Made by a program: the position numbers and the translations under genes. Source: Sulfurimonas sp. (lineage in GTDB: Bacteria > Campylobacterota > Campylobacteria > Campylobacterales > Sulfurimonadaceae). From it: DNA of 64,000 bases. The stretch lies in assembly GCA_027063645.1 (NCBI GenBank), contig JAMORK010000014.1, forward strand, positions 1 through 64,000, read 5' to 3'. A model generated the notes under the pieces. It made no database searches. It was given only the letters and a program-made list of their open reading frames with translations, and was not told where the DNA came from. Positions 8,244 through 16,603 of this stretch are shown piece by piece (the first letter of the stretch is position 1; each line of letters starts with the position of its first letter).

Positions 8244-8896
8244 TATGTTATTTTATACCCAATACCATACTCTGTTTTAAGATAGTTCGCATGACTTCCG
8301 TTGTCACCAATCTTTTTTCTTATATTTTTTATATGGTTATCAAGAGAGCGTTGCGAGGAGAGTGATGAGAGTGATGAAACCAACTCCTCTCGTGTTAATG
8401 TTTGATTTTTATGTTGAAGTAACATAGCGAGTATCTCAAACTCTATGGTTGTCAACTCCAAAAGCTTATCTTGAAAATATATCTCTGAACCTTTTAGGGT
8501 AAAAAGCTCTTTTGTTTCCATTTTCATATCACTTGCTTTCCCTAACTGTACCCATATTCTCGCTTCTAACTCCTCTAAATCCAAAGGCTTGACCATATAA
8601 TCATCTGCCCCAAATTTAAATGCAGTCACCTTTATTTTTGTGTCACTGTAAGCACTTGTAATAATAATAGGAAGAGATGACTCTTTTCTAATATTTTTCA
8701 AGAGTTCAAAGCCATTAAAGTCAGGAAGATTGATGTCCAAAATGATGATATCGTAGTGCTCATTTTTTATATGACTATATCCATCCGTTGCTGTAAAAAC
8801 TGTTTTTACTTCAAAGTCACAATCTATAAAATATGTATAGAGTATCTCAGCGGCAAGCTCGTCATCTTCAACCAATAAGATCTTTTTTTTTCGCAT
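8240..8896 (-). CDS. OmpR/PhoB-family response regulator
   Basis: A 218-residue two-domain regulator. The receiver begins KKKILLVEDDELAAEIL and has the phosphoacceptor Asp in IIILDINLPDFNGFELL (about residue 55), a Thr/Ser switch in PIIITSAYSD and the conserved Lys in ADDYMVKPLD. A winged-helix DNA-binding domain follows (LTTIEFEILAMLL, then RSLDNHIKNIRKKIG and YGIGYKI). The start is the ATG at 8894-8896 (MRKKKILLVEDD); the frame is open further upstream but codes no domain. It is divergent from the MASE1 histidine kinase at 8993, its probable partner. Confidence 0.92.
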   Translation of the reverse strand: MRKKKILLVEDDELAAEILYTYFIDCDFEVKTVFTATDGYSHIKNEHYDIIILDINLPDFNGFELLKNIRKESSLPIIITSAYSDTKIKVTAFKFGADDYMVKPLDLEELEARIWVQLGKASDMKMETKELFTLKGSEIYFQDKLLELTTIEFEILAMLLQHKNQTLTREELVSSLSSLSSQRSLDNHIKNIRKKIGDNGSHANYLKTEYGIGYKITY

Positions 8897-8992
8897 TAGA
8901 ACCACCAAAAACACAGATTTTACAGATTTTAATGTAAATCTACTTAGATTCTTATTATATAATAGTTCTAAAAAAAAATATGGAATAATCAT

Positions 8993-10633
8993 TTGACACA
9001 TAATTTATCTCTCAAGAGCATATATTACTACTTTATCATCATTGTTTTAGCCCTTTTATATTATGCATCTGGTAAACTCAGCTTAGATATGCTCTCTGGA
9101 CATAAGATTGTCAATGTTGGTGTTTTTGCTTCAGAGGGATTTGCTTTAGCTTTTATACTTTACTTTGGAAAATCTGTTTGGCCTGGCATCTTTGTGGGGC
9201 AGTTTATTCTTGCTTTTAGCAACTCCATACCCATCATACCATCCCTAGAGATCGCTACAATCAACTCCCTTGAAGCTCTCTTAGGACTTTTTCTTTTTCA
9301 AAAATTCAAACTTAATATCAACATAAGTACTACGAGAGACTTCTTAGGATTTGTGCTTCTCATCACTTTTGTTTTACAACCATTTAGCTCTTTCTTCTCC
9401 CATATTGCACTACTTATGCATAATACCATTATAGACAAAGAGCTCTTCACCTCTCTTTTTTCATGGTGGTTTGGTAATGTGATGGGGCAACTTTTAATTA
9501 CACCTTTTGTACTTCTCTTTCTTATAAACTATAAGCAGATAAACCTCTTTAACTATTTACTTTACCCTTTCGCTTTCAGCCTCTTTTTCTATGCTCTCGA
9601 ATCTTTTTTATCTATCTCCAATGTTCTTCTACTTTTAAGTATCTCTCTTCCCGTCTTAGCTTATATAGTATCAAAAAAAGGGATGCTTTATGGTTCAGCT
9701 ATCAATGTTGTCATAGCTTCCATTAGCTCCTATTATGTTTATACACATGCTGGAGCATTTCAAATGAACTCCACGATTGACAATATTATCAACTATAACC
9801 TTTTCATCTTGGCACATATCCTTGCAAGCTTTATTGTTGGAATTCTTCTTGAAGATAAAAAATCACAAGAGAAAGAACTTGAGAAGATTATTGCAGAGGA
9901 AATAAGAAAAAATCAAGCGCAACAACTTCTTCTTATACAACAAAGCCGTTTAGCACAGATGGGTGAGATGTTAAGTATGATTGCCCACCAATGGAGACAA
10001 CCTCTTAATTCCCTTATGCTATCCAATCAACTTGTAGTTGCTAAATATACAAAAAAGAAACTTGACGATAAGAGTATTGAATACTTTAAGAAAAACTCCC
10101 AAATGCTTATAAAACAGATGTCTCAAACTATTGATGATTTTAAAAACTTTTTTATTCCTGCCAAAAAGAAAGAGGTTTTTTGTGTCAATGAAGTTATAAA
10201 ATCTGTTCTCAATATGATGAAAGATCTTTATACTCAAGAAAATATCTCTCTCTCCTTCAAAGAGAAAGAATACCTCTATGCATTTGGACATCCAAATGAG
10301 CTTGGGCAAGCAATTTTAAATATCACAAACAATGCTAAAGATGCACTTATTGAAAATAAAATAAAAGATAAAAAAATCGACATAGTTCTCTCTAGAGAAA
10401 AGCACACTATCATCTTAAAGATAAGTGACAATGCTGGAGGGATTCCGGACTCTATTATTGACAAAATTTTTGATCCTTACTTCTCAACTAAGTCGAAAAA
10501 GAATGGCACAGGATTAGGACTTTATATGACAAAGATGATTATAGATGAACAACTCGATGCAAGCATAGAGGTAAAAAATACTCTATTTGGAGCACAATTT
10601 ACAATCAATCTCAAGGAGAACTACGAAAGATGA
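8993..10633 (+). CDS. Sensor histidine kinase with MASE1 membrane sensor
   Basis: The 546-residue protein has an N-terminal MASE1-type integral-membrane sensor of about eight segments (residues 10-290; includes SGKLSLDMLSGHK and WFGNVMGQLLITPF). A short coiled coil leads to the HisKA region RLAQMGEMLSMIAHQWRQPL with phosphoacceptor His332. The ATPase domain has NITNNAKDAL (N box), DNAGGIP (G1) and GTGLGLYMTK (G2). The start is a TTG at 8993 after TGGA; no good ATG fits. It is divergent from a full response regulator and overlaps (ATGA) a truncated one downstream, so it may have two targets. The MASE1 signal is unknown. Confidence 0.9.
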   Translation: MTHNLSLKSIYYYFIIIVLALLYYASGKLSLDMLSGHKIVNVGVFASEGFALAFILYFGKSVWPGIFVGQFILAFSNSIPIIPSLEIATINSLEALLGLFLFQKFKLNINISTTRDFLGFVLLITFVLQPFSSFFSHIALLMHNTIIDKELFTSLFSWWFGNVMGQLLITPFVLLFLINYKQINLFNYLLYPFAFSLFFYALESFLSISNVLLLLSISLPVLAYIVSKKGMLYGSAINVVIASISSYYVYTHAGAFQMNSTIDNIINYNLFILAHILASFIVGILLEDKKSQEKELEKIIAEEIRKNQAQQLLLIQQSRLAQMGEMLSMIAHQWRQPLNSLMLSNQLVVAKYTKKKLDDKSIEYFKKNSQMLIKQMSQTIDDFKNFFIPAKKKEVFCVNEVIKSVLNMMKDLYTQENISLSFKEKEYLYAFGHPNELGQAILNITNNAKDALIENKIKDKKIDIVLSREKHTIILKISDNAGGIPDSIIDKIFDPYFSTKSKKNGTGLGLYMTKMIIDEQLDASIEVKNTLFGAQFTINLKENYER

Positions 10634-11070
10634 CAACTTTACGCACACAAGATATACAACTTGCCAACTTACTGTATGAACAACTAGATGGCTATATTCT
10701 CAAATCTATCCCAAAAGAAAAACTTGAATACACTGTTCAAAGATTGATGTTAGAGATAAGAAAAACCTCCAGAATACGGACAGATTCTATAAAACTCGAT
10801 GAGGATTTTTACTGGAACTCTTTTGAAAACAAGCTTCTTTTTCAAGACAAGGAGATTCTCTTAACAAACAAAGAAAGAGCCTTGCTAAGCTTACTTTTTT
10901 CAAATATAAAACGCGATTTTACTTATGAAACAATTTATACACAGGTATGGGGAAGTGCCTACCCATCAAGACAAGACAGCCTTAAGACACTAGTCAAGAC
11001 ACTCAGAAAGAAGCTCCCAAAAAATATTATTAAAAATATTTTTGGATTTGGGTATAGGATTGATCTATAG
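10630..11070 (+). CDS. Winged-helix regulator with remnant of a receiver domain
   Basis: The C-terminal 75 residues of this 146-residue protein form an OmpR-type winged helix (LLTNKERALLSLLFSN, SLKTLVKTLRKKLP, FGFGYRIDL). The N-terminal part (QLANLLYEQLDGYILKSIPKEKL) looks like the last helix and strand of a receiver, ending with the DGY.LKP.. motif that holds the conserved Lys. The acidic pocket and phosphoacceptor Asp are missing. The start overlaps the kinase stop as ATGA, so it is still translated with the kinase. It may be a phosphorylation-independent DNA-binding protein or a decaying response regulator. Confidence 0.7.
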   Translation: MTTLRTQDIQLANLLYEQLDGYILKSIPKEKLEYTVQRLMLEIRKTSRIRTDSIKLDEDFYWNSFENKLLFQDKEILLTNKERALLSLLFSNIKRDFTYETIYTQVWGSAYPSRQDSLKTLVKTLRKKLPKNIIKNIFGFGYRIDL

Positions 11071-11529
11071 TAACTTTTGAAGCTCTTTCATCTCTACATT
11101 CTTCAAAGTTCTCTCAAAAAGATCAAACTCTTTCATAAGCAATACAGAAACATCTTCGAGTCTTATGTAGTGTCTATATGCAGCTTTTTGTTGCTCCAAG
11201 GATGCTTCTTTACGTCCATCTATAATCTTAGACATGAACCATGAACGTTTCAACTCAACAAAATAAATTTTATAGATATCAAGGTAGACATTGTGTATCT
11301 CTTCATGTAATCTGTCAATCTTATCTAAGACAGCCTTGAGTTGAGGCATGTTTTTATATTTTAAACCTTCAGCGTAAAACCATTTTCCAAACTCACACTC
11401 TGTAGAGTCTATAGGTATCATCCCTGAAGTTACCGGCATATTTTCTATAAGATGTTTTGCTCTTCGCACCCATTTTGCATGAGCCAAACGAGCAGCCACC
11501 ACTTGACTTACAATATCTTTTCTCTGCAT
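11065..11529 (-). CDS. Stand-alone CZB (chemoreceptor zinc-binding) protein
   Basis: This 154-residue helical protein matches the CZB pattern: His and Trp in AHAKWVRR (about residue 17), Cys in CEFGKWFY (about 46), and the His pair in LHEEIH (about 74-78). These residues bind zinc in known CZB domains, which regulate chemoreceptors or diguanylate cyclases. Here the domain is not fused to anything. A paralogue is at 36155 and a fused version ends the MCP at 29668. AAGGACAATT precedes the ATG. The end overlaps the convergent regulator by six bases. It probably senses zinc or oxidants such as hypochlorite for the taxis system. Confidence 0.82.
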   Translation of the reverse strand: MQRKDIVSQVVAARLAHAKWVRRAKHLIENMPVTSGMIPIDSTECEFGKWFYAEGLKYKNMPQLKAVLDKIDRLHEEIHNVYLDIYKIYFVELKRSWFMSKIIDGRKEASLEQQKAAYRHYIRLEDVSVLLMKEFDLFERTLKNVEMKELQKLL

Positions 11530-11622
11530 TAATTGTCCTTAGATTGTGATGAAGAATTATATCTCTACAATCTATGGTAAATTTCGTTGAAATCTGTAGA
11601 TTGTATGTATACTTTCCCATGC

Positions 11623-11628
11623 TATAAT
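11623..11628 (+). promoter_or_regulatory. -10 promoter element for cbiP
   Basis: A perfect TATAAT lies 18 bases before the cbiP start codon, giving a short leader of roughly 12 bases. No -35 box is evident, as is normal for sigma-70 promoters in Campylobacterota. Confidence 0.5.
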
Positions 11629-11646
11629 TGCAGAAAAAGAATACAG

Positions 11647-13035
11647 ATGAACTCCCTTAGTATTTTCGGCACAAGTAGCGATGCAGGTAAATCTACTCTC
11701 GCATTTTCTATCACCTATCTTCTTCATAAAAAAGGGATTAATGTTGCCCCATTTAAAGCACAAAATGTTTCCAACAACTCTGTTGTCACAGATAAGGAAA
11801 ATGGAGAAATTGCCATCCCCCAAGCCTTTGCAGCAGAAGCGATAGAGCTTCCAACACGAGCTGACTTTAACCCCATCTTACTTAAATCTGGTGGAGCAAG
11901 TAGAGCTCATATGATTCTCAATGGTAAAAGCATAGGCGATACCGATGTATGGGAATACTACCGCAATATGAAAAAACTCCGCCCTATTGTGAAAAAAGCA
12001 TTTACAAATCTTCTCCAAGAGTTTGATTGTATCGTAGCTGAAGGTGCTGGAAGTCCTGTTGAGCTTAATCTTATGAATAAAGATCTCTCCAACATCTATG
12101 TTGCCCAGGAGTTTCAAACGAAGATTATTTTAGTCGCTGATATCCAAAGGGGAGGTGTTTTTGCCTCAATCTATGGTGTTTACAATCTTTTACCAAAAAA
12201 ACTTCAAAAAAATGTAATAGGGGTAATTGTCAATAAATTTCAAGGAGACATGAGTCTTTTTGATGAGGGTGTGAGTATTATAGAGAACGAGTTTAAGATT
12301 CCTGTACTTGGTGTTGTGCCATACAAACCCTTTAACCTTGGTTTTGAAGACTCAGCTTCACTAATGAACTACTCTCAAGAGAATTCAAATGCCATCATCA
12401 AAGTGGGAGTGATAAAACTACCCCATATCTCTAACTTTACAGACTTTGAACCCCTTGTGGTAGATAAAGAGATAGAGCTGAGCTTTATCACAAACCCTAG
12501 TGAGATAGCCTCTTGTGATACACTCATCATACCTGGAAGTAAAAGAGTTATAGATGATTTTGAGTGGCTTAAACAAAGAGGATTTGAGGAGAAACTCAAA
12601 GATAAAAAACAAAAAATCATCGCTATTTGTGGTGGTTATGAGATGATGTTTGAGAAGATTTTAGACCCCTTTGAGGTGGAGAGTAAAATAAAAGAGATAA
12701 AAACTTTTGGACGACTCAAAGGGGAGGTTGTTTTTCAAAAAGAGAAGATTGTCCAAAAAGGATGCTACAACCTCTTTGGTGTAATGGTAGAGGGTTATGA
12801 GATCCATAATGGTGTGAGTAAAAAAAGAGCTAAGCAAAAGCAAAATATCTACGGTACTTTTGTTCATGGCATCTTTGAAAGTGATGCACTTCGTTACAAA
12901 CTTTTTACTCAACTCAATGAGAACTACCAAGGCTATAACTTTAAAGAGTTTAAGGCAAAGGCAATTGCCAACTTCGCTCAACATATCGACACCCATATAG
13001 ATATGAAAACCATCACAAAGGCACTTTATGAATAA
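11647..13035 (+). CDS. cbiP: Cobyric acid synthase
   Basis: CbiP (CobQ) amidates adenosylcobyrinic acid diamide at four positions using glutamine and ATP. The 462-residue protein has the dethiobiotin-synthetase-like N-domain with GTSSDAGKST (residues 8-17), AEGAGSPVELNL and VADIQRGGVFAS. The C-terminal glutamine amidotransferase half has ICGGYEMM with the nucleophilic Cys and YGTFVHGIF with the catalytic His. The frame stays open upstream, but homology begins at MNSLSIFGT, so the ATG at 11647 is chosen. It overlaps cbiB by eight bases. Confidence 0.95.
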   Translation: MNSLSIFGTSSDAGKSTLAFSITYLLHKKGINVAPFKAQNVSNNSVVTDKENGEIAIPQAFAAEAIELPTRADFNPILLKSGGASRAHMILNGKSIGDTDVWEYYRNMKKLRPIVKKAFTNLLQEFDCIVAEGAGSPVELNLMNKDLSNIYVAQEFQTKIILVADIQRGGVFASIYGVYNLLPKKLQKNVIGVIVNKFQGDMSLFDEGVSIIENEFKIPVLGVVPYKPFNLGFEDSASLMNYSQENSNAIIKVGVIKLPHISNFTDFEPLVVDKEIELSFITNPSEIASCDTLIIPGSKRVIDDFEWLKQRGFEEKLKDKKQKIIAICGGYEMMFEKILDPFEVESKIKEIKTFGRLKGEVVFQKEKIVQKGCYNLFGVMVEGYEIHNGVSKKRAKQKQNIYGTFVHGIFESDALRYKLFTQLNENYQGYNFKEFKAKAIANFAQHIDTHIDMKTITKALYE

Positions 13036-13870
13036 TCTTCTAATCACCCTATTTGCATATATTATTGACCGAATTTTTGGAGAATTTTCTTTTATAAAAC
13101 ATCCTGTTATTTTTATGGGAGAGCTTATAGAGTTTTTCGAAGAGAAGTTTTATAAAGATTCCATTACTCGTGGCGTTTTGTTAGTTATTTTTGTTTTAAG
13201 CATTGTTGGTTTTTTTGCTGGAGCACTTTACCTCTACCTAGACACTCTTGCAACACCAATCAACATCTTTTTCAGCTCACTCATTGCTTCTATGTTTATA
13301 GCCCACAATATGCTTCGTAAAAGTATACTTAATGTTATATCGGCCAAAGACAAAAAAGCAGCTATTGCGATGCTTGTAAGTCGTGATACTGAGGATATGA
13401 GTGAAAGTGATATATACAAAGCTTCTTTAGAAACTTATGGAGAAAATCTAAGTGATGGAGTGGTAGCCCCACTCTTTTACCTTGCCCTTTTTAATCTCCC
13501 TGGAATCATCATCTATAAAGCTGTCAATACTATGGATTCTATGGTAGGTTATAGAAATGAACGCTATGAAAACTTTGGCAAAGCGGCTGCAAGATTAGAT
13601 GATATTCTCAACTATATCCCCTCGCGTTTAACAGCTGTTCTTATTATGCTTTTTGCAAAAAAAAGAAATATTTTTGCCTTTTACAAAGATGGTAAAAAAC
13701 ATGAAAGCCCCAATGCTGGTCATCCTATAACCGCCTTAGCTCTCGCCCTTGGTGTAAAGCTTGGAGGAGCAACATCTTACTTTGGAAAACTCAAAGAGAA
13801 GCCTTACTTTGGAGAGGGTAGAGAAGAGATAAAACCTAGAGATGTGACAGAGGCTCTAAAAATTTTATAA
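13028..13870 (+). CDS. cbiB: Adenosylcobinamide-phosphate synthase
   Basis: CbiB joins aminopropanol phosphate (the CobD product) to adenosylcobyric acid in the membrane. The 280-residue protein has hydrophobic segments near residues 1-20, 40-65 and 75-100 and typical family stretches: IKHPVIFMG (HP...G), YGENLSDGVVAPLFY, KAVNTMDSMVGYRNE with the DSMVGY core, and SPNAGHPITALA. It overlaps cbiP by eight bases. An 78-base gap follows before the Sel1 lipoprotein. Named cobD in some species; cbiB is used here to avoid confusion with the decarboxylase at 7224. Confidence 0.94.
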   Translation: MNNLLITLFAYIIDRIFGEFSFIKHPVIFMGELIEFFEEKFYKDSITRGVLLVIFVLSIVGFFAGALYLYLDTLATPINIFFSSLIASMFIAHNMLRKSILNVISAKDKKAAIAMLVSRDTEDMSESDIYKASLETYGENLSDGVVAPLFYLALFNLPGIIIYKAVNTMDSMVGYRNERYENFGKAAARLDDILNYIPSRLTAVLIMLFAKKRNIFAFYKDGKKHESPNAGHPITALALALGVKLGGATSYFGKLKEKPYFGEGREEIKPRDVTEALKIL

Positions 13871-13948
13871 ATAAAAAGGGCATTTCAATAAGGCACAATC
13901 TTTAATTTGCTAAAATCACAAACCTAAAATATTGAAAAAGAGAAGATA

Positions 13949-15025
13949 ATGTTAAAAAACATTTTATTTACCAGTTTTATCGTCACTTTAATGCTTGGAC
14001 TGACAGGCTGTGGACAGCCAACACCACAAACTATCAATACTCTCTCAGAAGATGAACAGATTACAGCTTTGCAAAACCATACCGAGTTGGCACACTACAT
14101 CAAACAACCAAGTCAAAAGGTGCAAATAGCACTTGTAAAACAAGAGCCTGCTTATATTGAAAACTTTGCAAACCCTAGTTTAAAAGTACAACTTGCAGCA
14201 GTTAAGACAGATGAAAATTCACTTTGTCAAATCAAACCCAAAAATCGTTTTGAAGTTGTACAGATTCAAGCTATTCAAAAACATAATGGCATTTTAAAGT
14301 GTATTGCACAAACAAATTCACAAAAAGTACGATTAGCCGCAATTAGCAAAAATGTTCGTTATATAAGACTCTTTCAAAACCCTAGCATCGAGGTACAGAT
14401 AGCTGCTGTAAGAAAAGATCCTAATGCCATTTTATATATTCAAAATCCAAGTTTACAAACACAATTAATCTCTATAGGAAAAAAGTACCATAAAACACTG
14501 ACAGAACAAAAAACAAAAACACTTGCACGATTAGAGTTTCAAGAAGCAGAAAGATATAGCACAAAAGCACAATCACCCTACAGAAAACAGCATGAAAAAA
14601 ATGAACTCTACAAAAAAGCTTTCTATTTTTATACTCTCTCGGCACAAAATGGCTATATTGAGGCTAACTACCTCTTGGCACAATGCTATGCTGAGGGGCA
14701 TGGTGTAAAACAAAGCTACACAAAAGCTGCCCACTACTACGAAAAAGCTGCAGACAATAAGCACCCTATTGCTGGAGCGAAATACAATGCCTGCTATATG
14801 TATTACAAAGCAAACTCATGGGAGAAAGCACTTACTTGTTTTAAAGAGGATTCGAGTGAAAAGTCGATAAACAATCTTGCCCTTATGTATGAAAATGGCA
14901 AAGGTGTAGCAATGAATAAAACAATGGCTTATCAATTCTACTCTCAAGCTTCCCAACAAGGGAGTAAGGATGCCAAACGCAACAAAGAACGTCTTTGTAA
15001 GAACTGTTCATGGGTGTGTAAATAG
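13949..15025 (+). CDS. Lipoprotein with tandem repeats and Sel1-like repeats
   Basis: The 358-residue protein has a lipoprotein signal ending in the lipobox LTGC (Cys about residue 21). Residues 40-180 hold imperfect repeats of a pattern like NPS.KVQ.AAV...P.YI (QKVQIALVKQEPAYIENF, NPSLKVQLAAVKTD, NPSIEVQIAAVRKDP). The C-terminal part has Sel1/TPR-type helical repeats (ANYLLAQCYAEGHGVKQSY, NNLALMYENGKGVAMNKTM). This is a protein-binding scaffold rather than an enzyme. It sits within the cobalamin gene run on the same strand, but no family link with B12 is known, so it may simply be a passenger. Confidence 0.75.
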   Translation: MLKNILFTSFIVTLMLGLTGCGQPTPQTINTLSEDEQITALQNHTELAHYIKQPSQKVQIALVKQEPAYIENFANPSLKVQLAAVKTDENSLCQIKPKNRFEVVQIQAIQKHNGILKCIAQTNSQKVRLAAISKNVRYIRLFQNPSIEVQIAAVRKDPNAILYIQNPSLQTQLISIGKKYHKTLTEQKTKTLARLEFQEAERYSTKAQSPYRKQHEKNELYKKAFYFYTLSAQNGYIEANYLLAQCYAEGHGVKQSYTKAAHYYEKAADNKHPIAGAKYNACYMYYKANSWEKALTCFKEDSSEKSINNLALMYENGKGVAMNKTMAYQFYSQASQQGSKDAKRNKERLCKNCSWVCK

Positions 15026-15034
15026 GCTTTTTGT

Positions 15035-15040
15035 TATAAT
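15035..15040 (+). promoter_or_regulatory. -10 box placed for a leaderless mRNA (cobT)
   Basis: TATAAT, then six bases (CCCTTT), then the cobT ATG at 15047. No Shine-Dalgarno sequence is seen in the six bases. The spacing puts the expected transcription start at the ATG. Confidence 0.45.
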
Positions 15041-15046
15041 CCCTTT

Positions 15047-16105
15047 ATGAAAACATTAAATATTTTTACTCATAAAGAGGATACTCTCCCACAGGGAAGA
15101 GCCGACTTTCTACTCGCTGCAAGTGTTACAAAAACTTGTGAGATACCAGGGATTACGCAAGCTGGAATCCCGGGGAAAATCCCTTATACTCCAACACTTG
15201 ATGCAGAATTTATAACAACTCAAAAACTTTTTTCTATGCCAGAGATTGCTGAAACGCCATCGGGTGTACCTACCCCTGCGCTCATCACCCGTGGAGTACA
15301 CAATCTTTGTGCCTTTAGTACCATAGAAACACTCGATCTTGGACTAGAGATACCACCTCAACAAACCTCTCTGCACTCCTTTGGTATCAGCCCATCAGAC
15401 TCAATTGCAAAAGGTGCAAATATCAATGCAAAAGAGATTTTTGCAAAAGGGATGGCCTTTGGTAAAAGTTATGAACTTCAAGGAAACTATCTCATCTTAG
15501 GAGAATCTACACCAAGTGGAACAACAACAGCCACCGCCACAGCTCTTGCTCTTGGTTATGATCTTCGTGATGATTTCTCATCTAGTTTTTTAGATGTACC
15601 AGATGATGTTCGCTCCCAAACAATCAACTCTGCACTCTCTCTTATAGACGATGAGATGACGACCTTTGAAAAACTCTCTATCGTAAGTGATAATATGCTC
15701 ATCTTTTGTGCTGGTTTCTTACTCGAAGCCACACGACGTTTTCATGTAGTTCTTGCAGGTGGGACACAGATGGCAGCCTGCTTACTTGTTGCTGACACCC
15801 TGCGTGAAGATGTTCTAATGCGCCTAAAATCTGAGAACCTTACACTTGCTACAACTGCATGGGTAGCAAATGATAAGAACTCAAATATCAAACACATACT
15901 AGAACAACTCAGCTATACTCCCCATGCCATCTATACAGAGTTTAGCTTTGCTGAGGCGGAGATACCAGTACTGAAAAAGTATGATGAGGGTGAAGCAAAA
16001 GAGGGAGTGGGTGCAGGTGCAGCCCTCGCCTATGCCCATGTAAATGAGCTTACAAATAAAGAAGTTGTAGAAGCCATAGAGCTCATTATGTATGAGATGA
16101 TGTAG
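15047..16105 (+). CDS. cobT: Nicotinate-nucleotide:benzimidazole phosphoribosyltransferase, archaeal/cyanobacterial type
   Basis: CobT activates the lower base of cobamides by making its alpha-ribotide. The 352-residue protein resembles the archaeal/cyanobacterial CobT branch (TIGR00303 type), not the Salmonella branch. Motifs are ITRGVHNLCAF, GISPSDSIAKGANI, GESTPSGTTTATATALALG (about residues 158-176) and VVLAGGTQMAACL. It is followed with no gap by cobU. Which base it uses cannot be told; no bluB or bza gene is in the window. No ribosome-binding site precedes the ATG, and a TATAAT lies six bases upstream. Confidence 0.87.
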   Translation: MKTLNIFTHKEDTLPQGRADFLLAASVTKTCEIPGITQAGIPGKIPYTPTLDAEFITTQKLFSMPEIAETPSGVPTPALITRGVHNLCAFSTIETLDLGLEIPPQQTSLHSFGISPSDSIAKGANINAKEIFAKGMAFGKSYELQGNYLILGESTPSGTTTATATALALGYDLRDDFSSSFLDVPDDVRSQTINSALSLIDDEMTTFEKLSIVSDNMLIFCAGFLLEATRRFHVVLAGGTQMAACLLVADTLREDVLMRLKSENLTLATTAWVANDKNSNIKHILEQLSYTPHAIYTEFSFAEAEIPVLKKYDEGEAKEGVGAGAALAYAHVNELTNKEVVEAIELIMYEMM

Positions 16106-16603
16106 ATGAAAACTCTTTTTCTTGGTGGTATCAAAAGTGGAAAAAGTATTCTAGCGGAAGAGTACACCCTAAATCTTGCAAAGAAAAAGCCCTACTATCT
16201 TGCAACAACACAATTTATCGATAAAGAGATGCAAGAAAAGATACAAGAGCACAAACGCCAGCGCTCAGATACATTTCACACTATAGAGGAGCCTCTTGAA
16301 CTCACACAAACACTAACAAAACTCCAAGGTGAGCATGTGTTAGTTGAGTGTTTAAGTATGTGGCTCAACAATATGCTTCATCATAAAAAAAATCATACTC
16401 AGATACTCCAAGAGATAGAAAGTTTATGTAAATTAGATCTTGATCTAGTCTTTGTACTTCAAGATGTTAGTTGTTCTGTCGTGAGTGAGCATAAACTTGT
16501 TCGTGAGTATGTCAACCTGAGTGGCATCATTGCTCAAAAACTTGCCAAAAGTTGTGATGAAGTGTTTCAGGTGACAGCTGGACTGCAAATGAGACTCAAA
16601 TGA
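16106..16603 (+). CDS. cobU: Adenosylcobinamide kinase / GTP:cobinamide-phosphate guanylyltransferase
   Basis: CobU phosphorylates adenosylcobinamide and then attaches GMP. The 165-residue protein begins with the P-loop GGIKSGKS (residues 7-14), usually GG.RSGKS. Further signatures are EHKRQR, VECLSMWLNNML (family D.L..W..N.L) and the end VTAGLQMRLK (family VAGLP..LK). The usual VSNEVG..IVP segment is changed to LQDVSCSVVSEHKL, a divergence that could reflect altered nucleotide handling. Its ATG follows the cobT TAG directly and its stop overlaps cobS. Confidence 0.85.
   Translation: MKTLFLGGIKSGKSILAEEYTLNLAKKKPYYLATTQFIDKEMQEKIQEHKRQRSDTFHTIEEPLELTQTLTKLQGEHVLVECLSMWLNNMLHHKKNHTQILQEIESLCKLDLDLVFVLQDVSCSVVSEHKLVREYVNLSGIIAQKLAKSCDEVFQVTAGLQMRLK

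Noticed and set aside
8897..9001. N-terminal extension of the response regulator
   Set aside because: The receiver fold begins at the ATG at 8896 (MRKKKILLVEDD); the upstream codons overlap the divergent promoter and kinase start.
9810..9835. TGGCAC followed by TTGC, resembling a sigma-54 promoter
   Set aside because: The GG to GC spacing is 11 rather than 10, and it lies inside the membrane part of the histidine kinase gene with no start nearby.
11530..11646. Cobalamin riboswitch before cbiP
   Set aside because: No B12-box-like conserved sequence and the -10 box leaves a leader of only about 12 bases, too short for a riboswitch.
14682..14702. TGGCAC followed by ATGC, resembling a sigma-54 promoter
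   Set aside because: Spacing is 11 and it lies within the Sel1 lipoprotein coding sequence.
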